In this document: positions 18,341-27,093 of the stretch, piece by piece | Numbering within the stretch: the first letter of the stretch is position 1 | How the letters are laid out: each line of letters starts with the position of its first letter | Assembly: GCA_023229245.1 (NCBI GenBank) | Contig: JALNZU010000012.1 | Span: 1 to 64,000, forward strand | Direction of reading: 5' to 3' | DNA from: Bacteroidales bacterium | GTDB taxonomy: Bacteria > Bacteroidota > Bacteroidia > Bacteroidales > F082 | Length of the DNA stretch: 64,000 nucleotides | Translations under genes and position numbers: made by a program | Notes under the pieces: model-generated | Told to the model about the DNA's origin: nothing | The model's input: the letters and a program-made list of their open reading frames with translations, nothing else | Database searches by the model: none

Positions 18341-18445
18341 CAACCAACCCAACACTTTTTACTGATATTTTTGTTGCTCCTTCCTACTTACGCAGATTTA
18401 TTTGCGTGAAAGTACTGGTTTTATTTCCTGAAACTATTGATTTTA

Positions 18446-18503
18446 CTATTGTGAAAACAGTAACAATAGACCTGTTTTTATGAGGATATATGCATTAATT
18501 TTG
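18446..18503 (+). promoter_or_regulatory. Candidate promoter and dyad upstream of the hydrogenase island
   Basis: TAATTTTG at 18496-18503 matches the -7 consensus 53 nt upstream of the first island gene; the -33 region is T-rich but lacks a clear TTG. Upstream, CTATTG (18446-18451) and CAATAG (18464-18469) form a dyad with a 12-nt spacer, with another CTATTG at 18434-18439. The dyad is the right place for an activator site, but no factor can be named. Confidence 0.4.
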
Positions 18504-18556
18504 TAATACAAAAAATGGAGTTGGTGACTCATAGTATTAATTAAAAAAAACATACC

Positions 18557-19075
18557 ATGAAAAACTTAAAAATATTAGTAGTGGACGATGATCTGGATGT
18601 GATCACCGTGTTAGAGCAAATTCTTGAGGCAGAAGGATATGAAGTGATTTCTGCTTTCAACAAGCAGGAAGGCATTGCGTTAGCCTTAGAGCACAAGCCT
18701 GATCTTGCTATTTTAGATGTGATGATGACTACTCATTATGAAGGCTTTGAGATGGCCAAAGAGTTTGTTGATAGGCCTGAATTGCAAGGCATACCTACCA
18801 TCATTGAAACATCTATTGAAGTGTTGATGACCACAAAGCCCAGCGTGCAGGCTATGGCTCGTGAGTTTCGTAATGATCCTAATTACAAAGAGTTACAAGT
18901 CATTCTGATACGCGATATAGTTACTGGTAATGCTGGTATTGACTATCGCGCCGAAGACGGGCGCTCTGTGTGGGTACCTGTAAATGGGTTTATCCGTAAG
19001 CCTGTTGATAAGGCCCGTCTCTTACCCGAAATAGAAAGAGTACTAGCTAGAAAAGCCGCTGGAGCTAAAATTTAA
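18557..19075 (+). CDS. Receiver-only response regulator with extended C-terminal half
   Basis: Stand-alone receiver of 172 residues, longer than the usual 120-130. The start MKNLKILVVDDDLDV carries the acidic pocket; the phospho-acceptor is D54 (LAILDVMM). The normal alpha4 region is replaced by an expanded segment (about 75-145) before a conserved GFIRKPVD lysine loop and the last helix. There is no DNA-binding or enzymatic output domain. It opens the hydrogenase island, 57 nt before hydC, so it probably receives phosphate from the H-cluster kinase further down, or acts by protein contact. Similar receivers occur in operons with HydABC in anaerobes. Confidence 0.85.
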   Translation: MKNLKILVVDDDLDVITVLEQILEAEGYEVISAFNKQEGIALALEHKPDLAILDVMMTTHYEGFEMAKEFVDRPELQGIPTIIETSIEVLMTTKPSVQAMAREFRNDPNYKELQVILIRDIVTGNAGIDYRAEDGRSVWVPVNGFIRKPVDKARLLPEIERVLARKAAGAKI

Positions 19076-19132
19076 AACCAAATAAAATAGCTGGCAAGTT
19101 GTTGAAGTTGCCAATAACGTAAAAAGAAAACT

Positions 19133-19603
19133 ATGAAAAGTACAGTTCAGGAAATTTTGCAGGAATATCCTCAGGCCCAACGCGACAGCCTGATACCTAT
19201 TCTACAGCATGTGCAGGAAAAGATCGGATTTTTATCCGAAGAAGCTGTGATAGAAGTAGGTAAACATCTACATATCCCTGCCAGTAAAATCTTTGGTGTA
19301 GCCACCTTTTACAATCAATTTCGGTTTAGTCAACCCGGTAAATACCATATACAGGTTTGTCGAGGTACTGCCTGTCATGTATTAGGTTCAGCAACCGTAT
19401 TGGATGAAATTGAGAAACACTTGAAGATCAAAGCCAATCAAACTACACGCGACAGACTATTCAGCCTTGAAGTGGTAGCATGTATAGGCGCTTGCGGATT
19501 AGCTCCTGTGATCAGTATCAACGGAGAGTTTCACGCCAAAGTAACTACCGAATCCATCAAAACTATTTTCGACGACTACAGAAACAGGGAGGATAAACCA
19601 TGA
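19133..19603 (+). CDS. hydC: [FeFe]-hydrogenase subunit HydC (NuoE-like)
   Basis: Small [2Fe-2S] subunit of the trimeric NAD-linked [FeFe]-hydrogenase, homologous to the 24-kDa NuoE subunit. The thioredoxin-like fold has cluster ligands C76 and C81 (VCRGTACHV) and C117 and C121 (VACIGACGLAP), the canonical C-x4-C / C-x3-C set. It helps connect the flavin in HydB with other clusters. 156 residues is normal. It overlaps the hydB start by 4 nt (ATGA), so stoichiometric expression is likely. Confidence 0.94.
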   Translation: MKSTVQEILQEYPQAQRDSLIPILQHVQEKIGFLSEEAVIEVGKHLHIPASKIFGVATFYNQFRFSQPGKYHIQVCRGTACHVLGSATVLDEIEKHLKIKANQTTRDRLFSLEVVACIGACGLAPVISINGEFHAKVTTESIKTIFDDYRNREDKP

Positions 19604-21540
19604 TGAATACAAAATCATTTTTGATACAAGACGTTCTTGAACTCAGTGAAAAGAAAGAGCTGAAACCGGAAACTATTCAACGCCTTAGGGTGATCCGAAA
19701 TGAAGACAATAAAAATCCGATCATCTTTGTAGGTGCAGGGACTTGCGGATTAGGTGCCGGTGCCGGAGATACAATACGCAAGATCAAAGCGTTTGTTGAA
19801 GCTCGAAAAATAAAAGCCGAAATAATACCTGTAGGATGCATCGGACTATGCTCCTCTGAACCTATCATGGATGTAAAGCTTCCAGGGAAAAAAAGAATCT
19901 CGTTTGAAAAAGTCACCAGCGATAAAGTAGAAGCATTACTTGATAGTGTTTTTGATGAAGAAAGACCCGAACATCCTATACTAGGACAGTTTACTACCGA
20001 TACAGCACTCGCCGGATGGGACGAGGTGCCTGAAATAAGCGATCACCCCTTCTTTAAGCCACAAGTGCGTATAGTGCTTGAAAACTGTGGCACCATAAAT
20101 CCGGTGAGCATAGAAGAGTATATCGCAAGAGGCGGTTACAAAGCCTACTTAAACTCTGTGAAGCTGTTTACACAAAATGAATTATGCGATTTTGTTGAAA
20201 AGAGTGGCTTGCGCGGACGCGGCGGCGGCGGATTCCCTACAGGAAAAAAATGGAAATTTGCCCTCAATACAGAAGCCGAACAAAAATATCTGATTTGTAA
20301 TGCCGATGAAGGTGACCCGGGCGCATTTATGGACAGAGCAGTCATTGAAGGTGACCCACATAAGCTCATCGAAGGAATGGCTATTGCAGCCTATGCCATA
20401 GGAGCCGACAAAGCATATATATACATACGGGCCGAATATCCCTTAGCCATCGAAAGACTGACGATAGCTATTAAGCAGGCTACCGAATACGGACTCATTG
20501 GAAAAGATATCTTTGGAACAGGGATAAACCTTGATTTTATCATTAAAAAAGGAGCCGGTGCCTTTGTGTGTGGCGAAGAGACAGCACTGATCCATAGTAT
20601 AGAAGGAAAAAGAGGTATGCCCCGTCCACGACCCCCTTTCCCGGCAGTGAATGGATTGTTTGGTAAACCTACCATTATTAATAATGTGGAAACCTTCTCA
20701 AATATACCTGCAATTATTAATAAAGGTGCTAACTGGTTTGCTTCAATGGGAACCAACAGCAGCAAAGGAACCAAAGTATTTGCTCTCTCCGGAAAGATAG
20801 CCACAACCGGATTAGTAGAGATACCTATGGGAACTACCATACGCGATATTATCTACAAGATAGCCGGTGGAATAGCTAACGGTAAAAAATTTAAAGCAGT
20901 ACAAATGGGTGGCCCATCCGGAGGCTGTGTTACTGAAGCTAATCTGGATCTGCCTATTGACTATGAAAACCTGCTTGGAGTAGGGGCTATGATGGGCTCT
21001 GGAGGTATGGTCGTCATGGATGAAGATACCTGTATGGTTGATGTAGCCAAGTTCTTCATGGATTTCATCCAACGTGAAAGCTGCGGAAAATGTATCCCAT
21101 GCCGCGAAGGTACCAGACGAATGTTGGAAATATTGGAAAGCATCACCACCAAACCAAAAAGCCGTGAAACACATGAACCGTTTGCACGCTTCAAAGGTGT
21201 GATGCAGCTTGAAAGCCTTGGTAAAGTGATAAAAGATACTTCGTTGTGCGGATTAGGACAAACAGCACCTAACCCGATACTTAGCACCTTGCAGTGGTTT
21301 AGAGAAGAATACGAAGAACATGTGTTCGATAAAAAATGCCGCGCCGGTGTATGTACAAACCTCAGAGAATACAGTATTGATGTGGATAAATGCACAGGCT
21401 GTACTATTTGTGCAAAAAAATGCCCTACACATGCTATTATTGGCGGTCGAAAACAACCTCATTTTATCATTTCTGATAAATGTATCAGTTGCGGAATATG
21501 TTTGGAAGTATGTAATTTCGATGCAGTAAAAGTAAGCTAA
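19600..21540 (+). CDS. hydB: [FeFe]-hydrogenase subunit HydB (NuoF-like, NADH/FMN)
   Basis: Flavoprotein subunit that exchanges electrons with NAD(H) and is the likely bifurcation site in HydABC enzymes. Order: thioredoxin-like N-terminal domain, FMN/NADH-binding NuoF core (RGRGGGGFPTGKKW, about 205-218), SLBB domain, the [4Fe-4S] motif ESCGKCIPCREGTRR with a distant Cys in TSLCGLGQ, and a C-terminal two-[4Fe-4S] ferredoxin domain (DKCTGCTICAKKCP and DKCISCGICLEVC). The N-terminal domain has C49, C80 and C84, but the first expected ligand is V44, so its [2Fe-2S] cluster may be absent or atypically bound. 646 residues matches bifurcating HydB proteins. Confidence 0.94.
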   Translation: MMNTKSFLIQDVLELSEKKELKPETIQRLRVIRNEDNKNPIIFVGAGTCGLGAGAGDTIRKIKAFVEARKIKAEIIPVGCIGLCSSEPIMDVKLPGKKRISFEKVTSDKVEALLDSVFDEERPEHPILGQFTTDTALAGWDEVPEISDHPFFKPQVRIVLENCGTINPVSIEEYIARGGYKAYLNSVKLFTQNELCDFVEKSGLRGRGGGGFPTGKKWKFALNTEAEQKYLICNADEGDPGAFMDRAVIEGDPHKLIEGMAIAAYAIGADKAYIYIRAEYPLAIERLTIAIKQATEYGLIGKDIFGTGINLDFIIKKGAGAFVCGEETALIHSIEGKRGMPRPRPPFPAVNGLFGKPTIINNVETFSNIPAIINKGANWFASMGTNSSKGTKVFALSGKIATTGLVEIPMGTTIRDIIYKIAGGIANGKKFKAVQMGGPSGGCVTEANLDLPIDYENLLGVGAMMGSGGMVVMDEDTCMVDVAKFFMDFIQRESCGKCIPCREGTRRMLEILESITTKPKSRETHEPFARFKGVMQLESLGKVIKDTSLCGLGQTAPNPILSTLQWFREEYEEHVFDKKCRAGVCTNLREYSIDVDKCTGCTICAKKCPTHAIIGGRKQPHFIISDKCISCGICLEVCNFDAVKVS

Positions 21541-21562
21541 TCAATGCATTACCAAAAACACT

Positions 21563-23290
21563 ATGAATATGAAACTAAAAATAGAAGTTAATAACAACAC
21601 CTTATTTGCCGAACCGGGTGAAACCATACTCGATGTACTCAACAGGAACGGAATGAGCGTTCCTACACTATGTCATATGAAAGGGTTTTTACCTACAGGC
21701 TCATGCCGTATGTGCGTTGTAGAAGTAGAAGGAAGACGTAATTTAGTTACTGCTTGCTCCGAACCGGTTACCGAAGGAATGAGGATAAAGACTCATTCAT
21801 CAAGGGTAATAGAATCGCGTAAAACTATAGTTGAACTCTTGCTCTCCAACCATCCCGACGATTGCTTGTATTGCGAAAGAAATGGTAGTTGTGAACTGCA
21901 AAAACTATCGGAAGACCTTAATGTACGCGAACGCAGAATCAGTGGAACAAAAAATAAACTGAACTTAGACGTGTCGAGCCCAAGCATAGTGCGCGATCCG
22001 GAGAAATGTATTCTATGTGGACGTTGTGTCAGAGTGTGTGAAGAGATTGAAGCCGTATCAGCTATTGAATTTGTTGGAAGAGGCAGCAAAACATTTATTG
22101 GTACTCCTTTCCATCATGGACTGAACTTATCCACATGCGTCAACTGCGGACAGTGTATCATGGTATGTCCTACAGGAGCATTGAAAGAAAAGCCACATAT
22201 AGCTGAGATACGCGATAATTTATGTAATCCTAACAAGGTAGTCATCGTACAACATGCACCATCCATCTCAGTCTCATTAGCTGAAGAGTTTGGGTTTAAG
22301 CCAGGCCAGAATATAGTAGGCCTTATGCATGCTGCCCTACGCAGGATAGGATTTGACTATGTGTTTGATACTAGCTTCTCAGCCGATCTTACTATTATGG
22401 AAGAAGCCAGTGAGTTGATTCAACGGGTAACTACAGGTGGAACATTGCCAATGATCACCAGCTGCTGCCCGGGTTGGATCAAGTATGCGGAAGAATTTGC
22501 CCATGACTTTCTTCCGAACCTGTCAACATGTAAATCACCACAGCAGATGATGGGTGCAATAGTGAAAAACTATTTTGCCGAGAAAGAAGATATTGCACCG
22601 GAAAATATCTATTCGGTTTCTATCATGCCTTGTACGGCTAAAAAGTTTGAACAACAGCGTGAAGAAATGACACATAATGGTATTTCTGATGTCGATGCAG
22701 TGCTGACAACCCGCGAATTGGCCCGGATGATAAGATTATATGGTATTGATATACATAGCCTTGAGCCCGAATTGGCTGATTCACCCTTAGGGACACGCTC
22801 TTCTGCTGGTAAAATATTCGGTAGCTCAGGCGGTGTGATGGAAGCAGCCATACGGTCGGCCTACTACTTTATTACCGGAAAAGAATTGGTAAGATTTCAG
22901 GTTAAAGATGTACGTGGACTTGAAGGGAGAAAAGAGGCACGCGTACAAATAGGCGATTTAGATGTAGGAGTAGCCGTTGTGAGTGGATTGAAAAATGCAT
23001 CATTATTGCTTGACGAACTACGTAATGGCCGCAATGACCTGCATTTTATTGAGATCATGGCTTGTCCGGGAGGATGCATAAACGGTGGAGGACAACCTAT
23101 AGGTACCACTATAGAAAAAGTGCGGGCACGCATGGCTACCTTATATGATATAGATGAAAAGGATGCGATTAAGGTATCTCATAAAAACCCGTATATCATT
23201 GAGCTGTACGACCGATATCTTGGCAAACCGCTTAGCCAGCGAAGCCACGATTTGTTGCACACTCATTATCAAAAACGTGAAGTATATTAA
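21563..23290 (+). CDS. hydA: [FeFe]-hydrogenase catalytic subunit HydA
   Basis: Catalytic subunit of the trimeric (group A3-like) [FeFe]-hydrogenase, making or oxidising H2 at the H-cluster. An N-terminal [2Fe-2S] ferredoxin domain has C37, C48, C51 and C65. The His-ligated [4Fe-4S] is H97-x3-C101-x2-C104-x5-C110, followed by two [4Fe-4S] motifs (EKCILCGRCVRVC, STCVNCGQCIMVC). H-cluster motifs are intact: TSCCPGW (C301 for proton transfer, C302 ligand), MPCTAKKFE (C357) and MACPGGCINGGGQP (C501, C505). A small-subunit-like C-terminus follows. There is no extra C-terminal [2Fe-2S] domain as in some longer homologues. Likely NADH/ferredoxin-linked, by family and by its HydB and HydC partners. 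Confidence 0.96.
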   Translation: MNMKLKIEVNNNTLFAEPGETILDVLNRNGMSVPTLCHMKGFLPTGSCRMCVVEVEGRRNLVTACSEPVTEGMRIKTHSSRVIESRKTIVELLLSNHPDDCLYCERNGSCELQKLSEDLNVRERRISGTKNKLNLDVSSPSIVRDPEKCILCGRCVRVCEEIEAVSAIEFVGRGSKTFIGTPFHHGLNLSTCVNCGQCIMVCPTGALKEKPHIAEIRDNLCNPNKVVIVQHAPSISVSLAEEFGFKPGQNIVGLMHAALRRIGFDYVFDTSFSADLTIMEEASELIQRVTTGGTLPMITSCCPGWIKYAEEFAHDFLPNLSTCKSPQQMMGAIVKNYFAEKEDIAPENIYSVSIMPCTAKKFEQQREEMTHNGISDVDAVLTTRELARMIRLYGIDIHSLEPELADSPLGTRSSAGKIFGSSGGVMEAAIRSAYYFITGKELVRFQVKDVRGLEGRKEARVQIGDLDVGVAVVSGLKNASLLLDELRNGRNDLHFIEIMACPGGCINGGGQPIGTTIEKVRARMATLYDIDEKDAIKVSHKNPYIIELYDRYLGKPLSQRSHDLLHTHYQKREVY

Positions 23291-23344
23291 GTTCTAACAG
23301 CTAAATCAAGGATAGATAAAAGCTCGTTCAACCAGTTTAAACTT

Positions 23345-25330
23345 ATGGCACACAACAGCAAACATAAACAGCTTGTCTTCACGATCAAAGATCGTTGCCG
23401 GGTATGCTATACTTGTGTCAGAGAATGCCCGGTCAAGGCGATTCGGATCGTTGGCGGACAAGCTATAGTGATAAGCGAACGCTGCATAGGCTGTGGCAAT
23501 TGTGTGCGAGTATGCAGTCAAGGTGCCAAGGTATATCTTCAACTCAAAGAAGAGGTGATGGAGTTGTTGCAGAGTGGTAAACCTACGGCAGCTTGCATAG
23601 CACCGAGCTTCCCAGCCGAGTTTATCGAATTGGATGACTATAGACAATTGGTTGGAATGGTGCATGCGCTTGGATTCGATATGATCACCGAAGTTGGGTT
23701 TGGAGCTGATATGGTGTCAGTAGCCTATCGCAAAAATTTTCAAGCAATGAAAAGTTCGGCTACTATAACCTCCGATTGTCCGGCCATAGTGTATTATGTC
23801 GAGCATTATCATCCTGACCTTGTCCCCTATTTAGCCCCTTTTGTGTCGCCTATGGTAGCCCTTTCAAGATACCTTAAACATAAATATGGCGATGATTTGC
23901 AAGTGGTATTTATTGGGCCATGTATAGCTAAGAAAGCTGAAACAGACGATATTGACCTTGTCATCACCTTTACCGAGCTTAGAGATTTGTTTGAATTGCA
24001 GGGAATCACAGCTGATAACACCCTTGCCCGAGAGTTTGATCCACCCTATTCGGGCAAAGGTGCAGCCTTTTCGATCAGTCATGGACTATTGCAAAATATG
24101 GATGTAGAGCATGACTTGACAAGCGGTGATGTGATAGTAGCCGAAGGCAGGGAAAACTTTAAAGATGCGGTGCACGAATTTGCTCAAGGTAAGCTGAATG
24201 TACGCCATCTTGAATTGCTGTGTTGCGAAGGATGCATAACAGGGCCTGGCATGTCGATTGAAAGTAGTAAATACCTCAGAAGATCATGCGTGTCGGGCTA
24301 TGTAGCAAAAAAAATGGAGAACTTAGATAGTGAGTTATGGCAACAGCAGATGAGAGAGGCCGAAGGAATAGATTTGTCAAACAGCTTTGAACCTCTTGAT
24401 CGCCGGCTTGAGCGACCTTCTACCGAAAAAATATCCGAAGTGCTGATCAAAATGGGTAAAACAGAACCTGCTGATTACCTTAACTGCGGCGCTTGCGGCT
24501 ACGACACATGTATTGAACATGCCATCGCAATAGTGCAAGGGTTAGCCGAGAACGAAATGTGCCTGCCCTTTTCGATAGAAAAGCTACATCAGTCTATAGA
24601 AAAGCTTAACTCAACGAATTATGAGCTGGCTACCGCACGGGAAGCATTGAAACAATCGGAAAAGTTAGCCCATATGGGACAGCTCTCAGCCGGAATAGCT
24701 CACGAACTGAATAACCCCCTTGGAGTGATCACTATGTTCAGTAATATATTATTGGATGAAGCTAAAGACCCGGCTATACGGTCTGATCTGGAACTGATTA
24801 CTGAGCAGGCCGACAGATGCCGGAAAATTGTAGGAGGATTACTGAACTTTGCAAGAAAAAATCAAGTTCGACATACAGAGATAAACCTGAAAAAATTTGT
24901 CGCACGAAGCTTGCAATCACTCGTTATACCTAATAATATTAGCATTGACCTTCAAACCGATATGGAAGACCCCTATGTGTATATGGATCATGACCAAATG
25001 ATGCAGGTGTTTACCAATCTGGAAAAAAATGCAGTAGAAGCCATGCCGAATGGTGGAATACTTACAGTTGTACTTAAAGAAAAAAAAGATGAAATTGAAA
25101 TACTGATCCAGGATGAAGGATACGGTATATCGGAAGAAGATATGGAAAAAATCTTTACCCCATTTTTTACTACCAAAGAACTTGGCAAAGGAACCGGTTT
25201 AGGACTGCCCTTATGCTATGGAATAGTAAAAATGCATCACGGTAAGATACATGTCCAATCCAATAATAATCCAGAGAAAGGACCAACCGGAACTAGTTTT
25301 GTGATCAGTATTCCAAGAGTACCAAAATAA
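23345..25330 (+). CDS. H-cluster-domain sensor histidine kinase
   Basis: A fusion of hydrogenase and histidine kinase, best read as a cytoplasmic H2 or redox sensor. Order: two [4Fe-4S] ferredoxin motifs (C18/C21/C24/C28 and C47/C50/C53/C57); [FeFe]-hydrogenase large-subunit domain (about 75-330); a PF04060-type Fe-S motif (C381, C384, C389, C406); a short coiled coil; HisKA with H453 (SAGIAHELNNPLG); HATPase_c with DEGYGI and GKGTGLGL. All four H-cluster ligands are kept (C145, C193, C293, C297). The proton-transfer Cys of the TSCCP motif is Asp (D144, TSDCP), and the third motif is LLCCEGC rather than ACPGGC. Such changes are known in sensory [FeFe] groups. No transmembrane segments. It sits 54 nt behind hydA and before a receiver gene. 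Confidence 0.92.
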   Translation: MAHNSKHKQLVFTIKDRCRVCYTCVRECPVKAIRIVGGQAIVISERCIGCGNCVRVCSQGAKVYLQLKEEVMELLQSGKPTAACIAPSFPAEFIELDDYRQLVGMVHALGFDMITEVGFGADMVSVAYRKNFQAMKSSATITSDCPAIVYYVEHYHPDLVPYLAPFVSPMVALSRYLKHKYGDDLQVVFIGPCIAKKAETDDIDLVITFTELRDLFELQGITADNTLAREFDPPYSGKGAAFSISHGLLQNMDVEHDLTSGDVIVAEGRENFKDAVHEFAQGKLNVRHLELLCCEGCITGPGMSIESSKYLRRSCVSGYVAKKMENLDSELWQQQMREAEGIDLSNSFEPLDRRLERPSTEKISEVLIKMGKTEPADYLNCGACGYDTCIEHAIAIVQGLAENEMCLPFSIEKLHQSIEKLNSTNYELATAREALKQSEKLAHMGQLSAGIAHELNNPLGVITMFSNILLDEAKDPAIRSDLELITEQADRCRKIVGGLLNFARKNQVRHTEINLKKFVARSLQSLVIPNNISIDLQTDMEDPYVYMDHDQMMQVFTNLEKNAVEAMPNGGILTVVLKEKKDEIEILIQDEGYGISEEDMEKIFTPFFTTKELGKGTGLGLPLCYGIVKMHHGKIHVQSNNNPEKGPTGTSFVISIPRVPK

Positions 25331-25362
25331 TTAATGAAATACCGATAAAGATTTTTTAAGAG

Positions 25363-25758
25363 ATGAACGACGAAAAAAAACTTATTTTGTTAGTTGACGA
25401 TGATGTTGACTATTTATTCCAGTTAGAAACTATGGTTAAGAACTTAGGTTTCAATGTTATGACTGCCGAAAGCCAGATGGAAGCTGAAAAGGTTTTAGAA
25501 ACCACAAAGCCCGATCTGTCTATAATCGACCTGATGATGGAACAAGAAGACAGTGGATTTATTTTGGCCTATAGAGCCCGGAAAAAATATCCCGATATGC
25601 CAATCATCATCGCTTCAGCAGCAACAGCCGAAACCGGCTACAACTTCGACCTGTATACTGATAACAACAAAAACTGGATCAAGGCCGATTTGTATCTCGA
25701 AAAAGGTATTCGAAGCGATCAGTTGCATAGGGAAATAAATAAACTACTGAAAATTTAG
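25363..25758 (+). CDS. Receiver-only response regulator
   Basis: CheY-like single-domain protein of 131 residues. The acidic pocket is VDDDVDYLF, the phospho-acceptor is D56 (LSIIDLMME) and the conserved lysine is in LYLEKGI (the usual Lys-Pro is Lys-Gly). It follows the H-cluster kinase by 32 nt, so it is its most likely direct phosphate acceptor. No output domain. A 10-bp perfect hairpin lies just downstream. Confidence 0.88.
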   Translation: MNDEKKLILLVDDDVDYLFQLETMVKNLGFNVMTAESQMEAEKVLETTKPDLSIIDLMMEQEDSGFILAYRARKKYPDMPIIIASAATAETGYNFDLYTDNNKNWIKADLYLEKGIRSDQLHREINKLLKI

Positions 25759-25768
25759 TATTGGTCAG

Positions 25769-25799
25769 CATAGGGCAGTTACTAACATGCTGCCCTATG
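25769..25799 (+). terminator. Perfect hairpin between receiver and hybrid kinase genes
   Basis: CATAGGGCAG (25769-25778) pairs with CTGCCCTATG (25790-25799) around an 11-nt loop, in the 117-nt gap after the receiver gene. It is not followed by a T-run, so a leaky terminator, attenuator or mRNA-processing/stability stem are all possible. It would let the hydrogenase/sensor half be expressed at a different level from the kinase/maturase half. Confidence 0.5.
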
Positions 25800-25875
25800 T
25801 ATAAAATCCCGAACGTAACTACAAAAAAGCATCAGAAAATATCGGTTATGGTCATACATTTAACACAAAAAAAAT

Positions 25876-26997
25876 ATGGCTACATTACATATACTCGTTG
25901 TAGATGACGAACCAGGGATCAGAGCCGGAATAAACCGTATTCTGCATAACTATATCGTAAGCTATCCATTTATGGATGAGGATATTGACTTCAACCTTAT
26001 TGATGCTGCAACAGGTGAAGAAGCTATAGATATCCTCAATACAGCTCCTATAGACATAGTGCTGTTAGACAACAAACTGCCGGGCATGGATGGCATAGAA
26101 GTGTTGGAATACATCAATCAGCAACAGTTCGATCTGGCTGTAATGATGATCACAAGCTATGCCTCACTTGATCTGGCATTGGATGCAACCAAAAGCGGCG
26201 CATATAATTTTATGCCGAAACCTTTTACATCACAAGAGTTGCGTTCCAATATAGATAATGTGTCAAAACACCTCTTCCTCAAACGGATGACCCGCAAAAT
26301 GCAGGCTGAAGGAAAACAAATACGCTTTCAGTTCCTGTCAGTACTGTCACATGAACTAAAATCACCTATCAATGCCATTGAAGGATATCTGAAAATGATG
26401 CAGGAAAGACAAATGGGCGACCTGATAAATGATTATGATCGTATGATAGACCGCTCGTTAGCACGTCTTAACGGCATGCGAAACCTGATTATGGATCTAC
26501 TGGACCTGACCAAGATGGAATCAGGTAAAAAAGAACGAAAACTTCGGGAGATCAACCTGCAAACCATCGCTCAAACAGCTATGGATACTATGGAACCATA
26601 TTCCATCCAAAAAAATGTTACTATGAAACTCCATACAGATGGAAACACTTATCTGCTGGCGGATGCCGATGAGATGGAGATCATTTTCAATAATCTGGTG
26701 TCGAACGCAGTAAAATACAATAAGGAAAACGGATTAGTTGATATTTATCTGAAAGACAAAAATAATTCATTGGAAATCACCATATCCGATACCGGAATAG
26801 GAATGAGCCAGCAGGATGTGGAACTCATTTTTAAAGATTTTGTCCGTATTAAAAACAGTAAAACCAAGGCAATAACAGGAAGCGGATTAGGCTTATCAAT
26901 TACAAAAAAAATGATTGATCAATACAATGGAACCATTGATGTACAAAGTCAATTAGATGTAGGCACAAGTTTCGTTGTATCTTTGCCACGCCATTAA
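25876..26997 (+). CDS. Receiver-histidine kinase hybrid
   Basis: A soluble kinase whose input is a receiver domain. Residues 1-125 form a receiver with D65 (IVLLDNKLPG) and lysine in FMPKPFT. HisKA has H159 (FLSVLSHELKSPINAIEGY). HATPase_c has NNLVSNAVKYN, DTGIGM and GSGLGLSI. No transmembrane or PAS domain is visible. The order receiver-then-kinase implies its activity is set by phosphorylation from another kinase, probably the H-cluster sensor two genes upstream, giving a multi-step relay. It lies 96 nt before hydG. The final target cannot be read from the locus. Confidence 0.9.
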   Translation: MATLHILVVDDEPGIRAGINRILHNYIVSYPFMDEDIDFNLIDAATGEEAIDILNTAPIDIVLLDNKLPGMDGIEVLEYINQQQFDLAVMMITSYASLDLALDATKSGAYNFMPKPFTSQELRSNIDNVSKHLFLKRMTRKMQAEGKQIRFQFLSVLSHELKSPINAIEGYLKMMQERQMGDLINDYDRMIDRSLARLNGMRNLIMDLLDLTKMESGKKERKLREINLQTIAQTAMDTMEPYSIQKNVTMKLHTDGNTYLLADADEMEIIFNNLVSNAVKYNKENGLVDIYLKDKNNSLEITISDTGIGMSQQDVELIFKDFVRIKNSKTKAITGSGLGLSITKKMIDQYNGTIDVQSQLDVGTSFVVSLPRH

Positions 26998-27093
26998 ACA
27001 TCAGGTTAAGCAATGAGCTATATCCATTAAATATGAGGCTATTCAGGTAATAAAGAACTTAAATCCAGATTAAAATTTAAACTCTATAATTCA

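Noticed and set aside
26998..27093. Riboswitch or attenuator before hydG
   Set aside because: Only 96 nt, AT-rich, no stable stem or known motif recognised.
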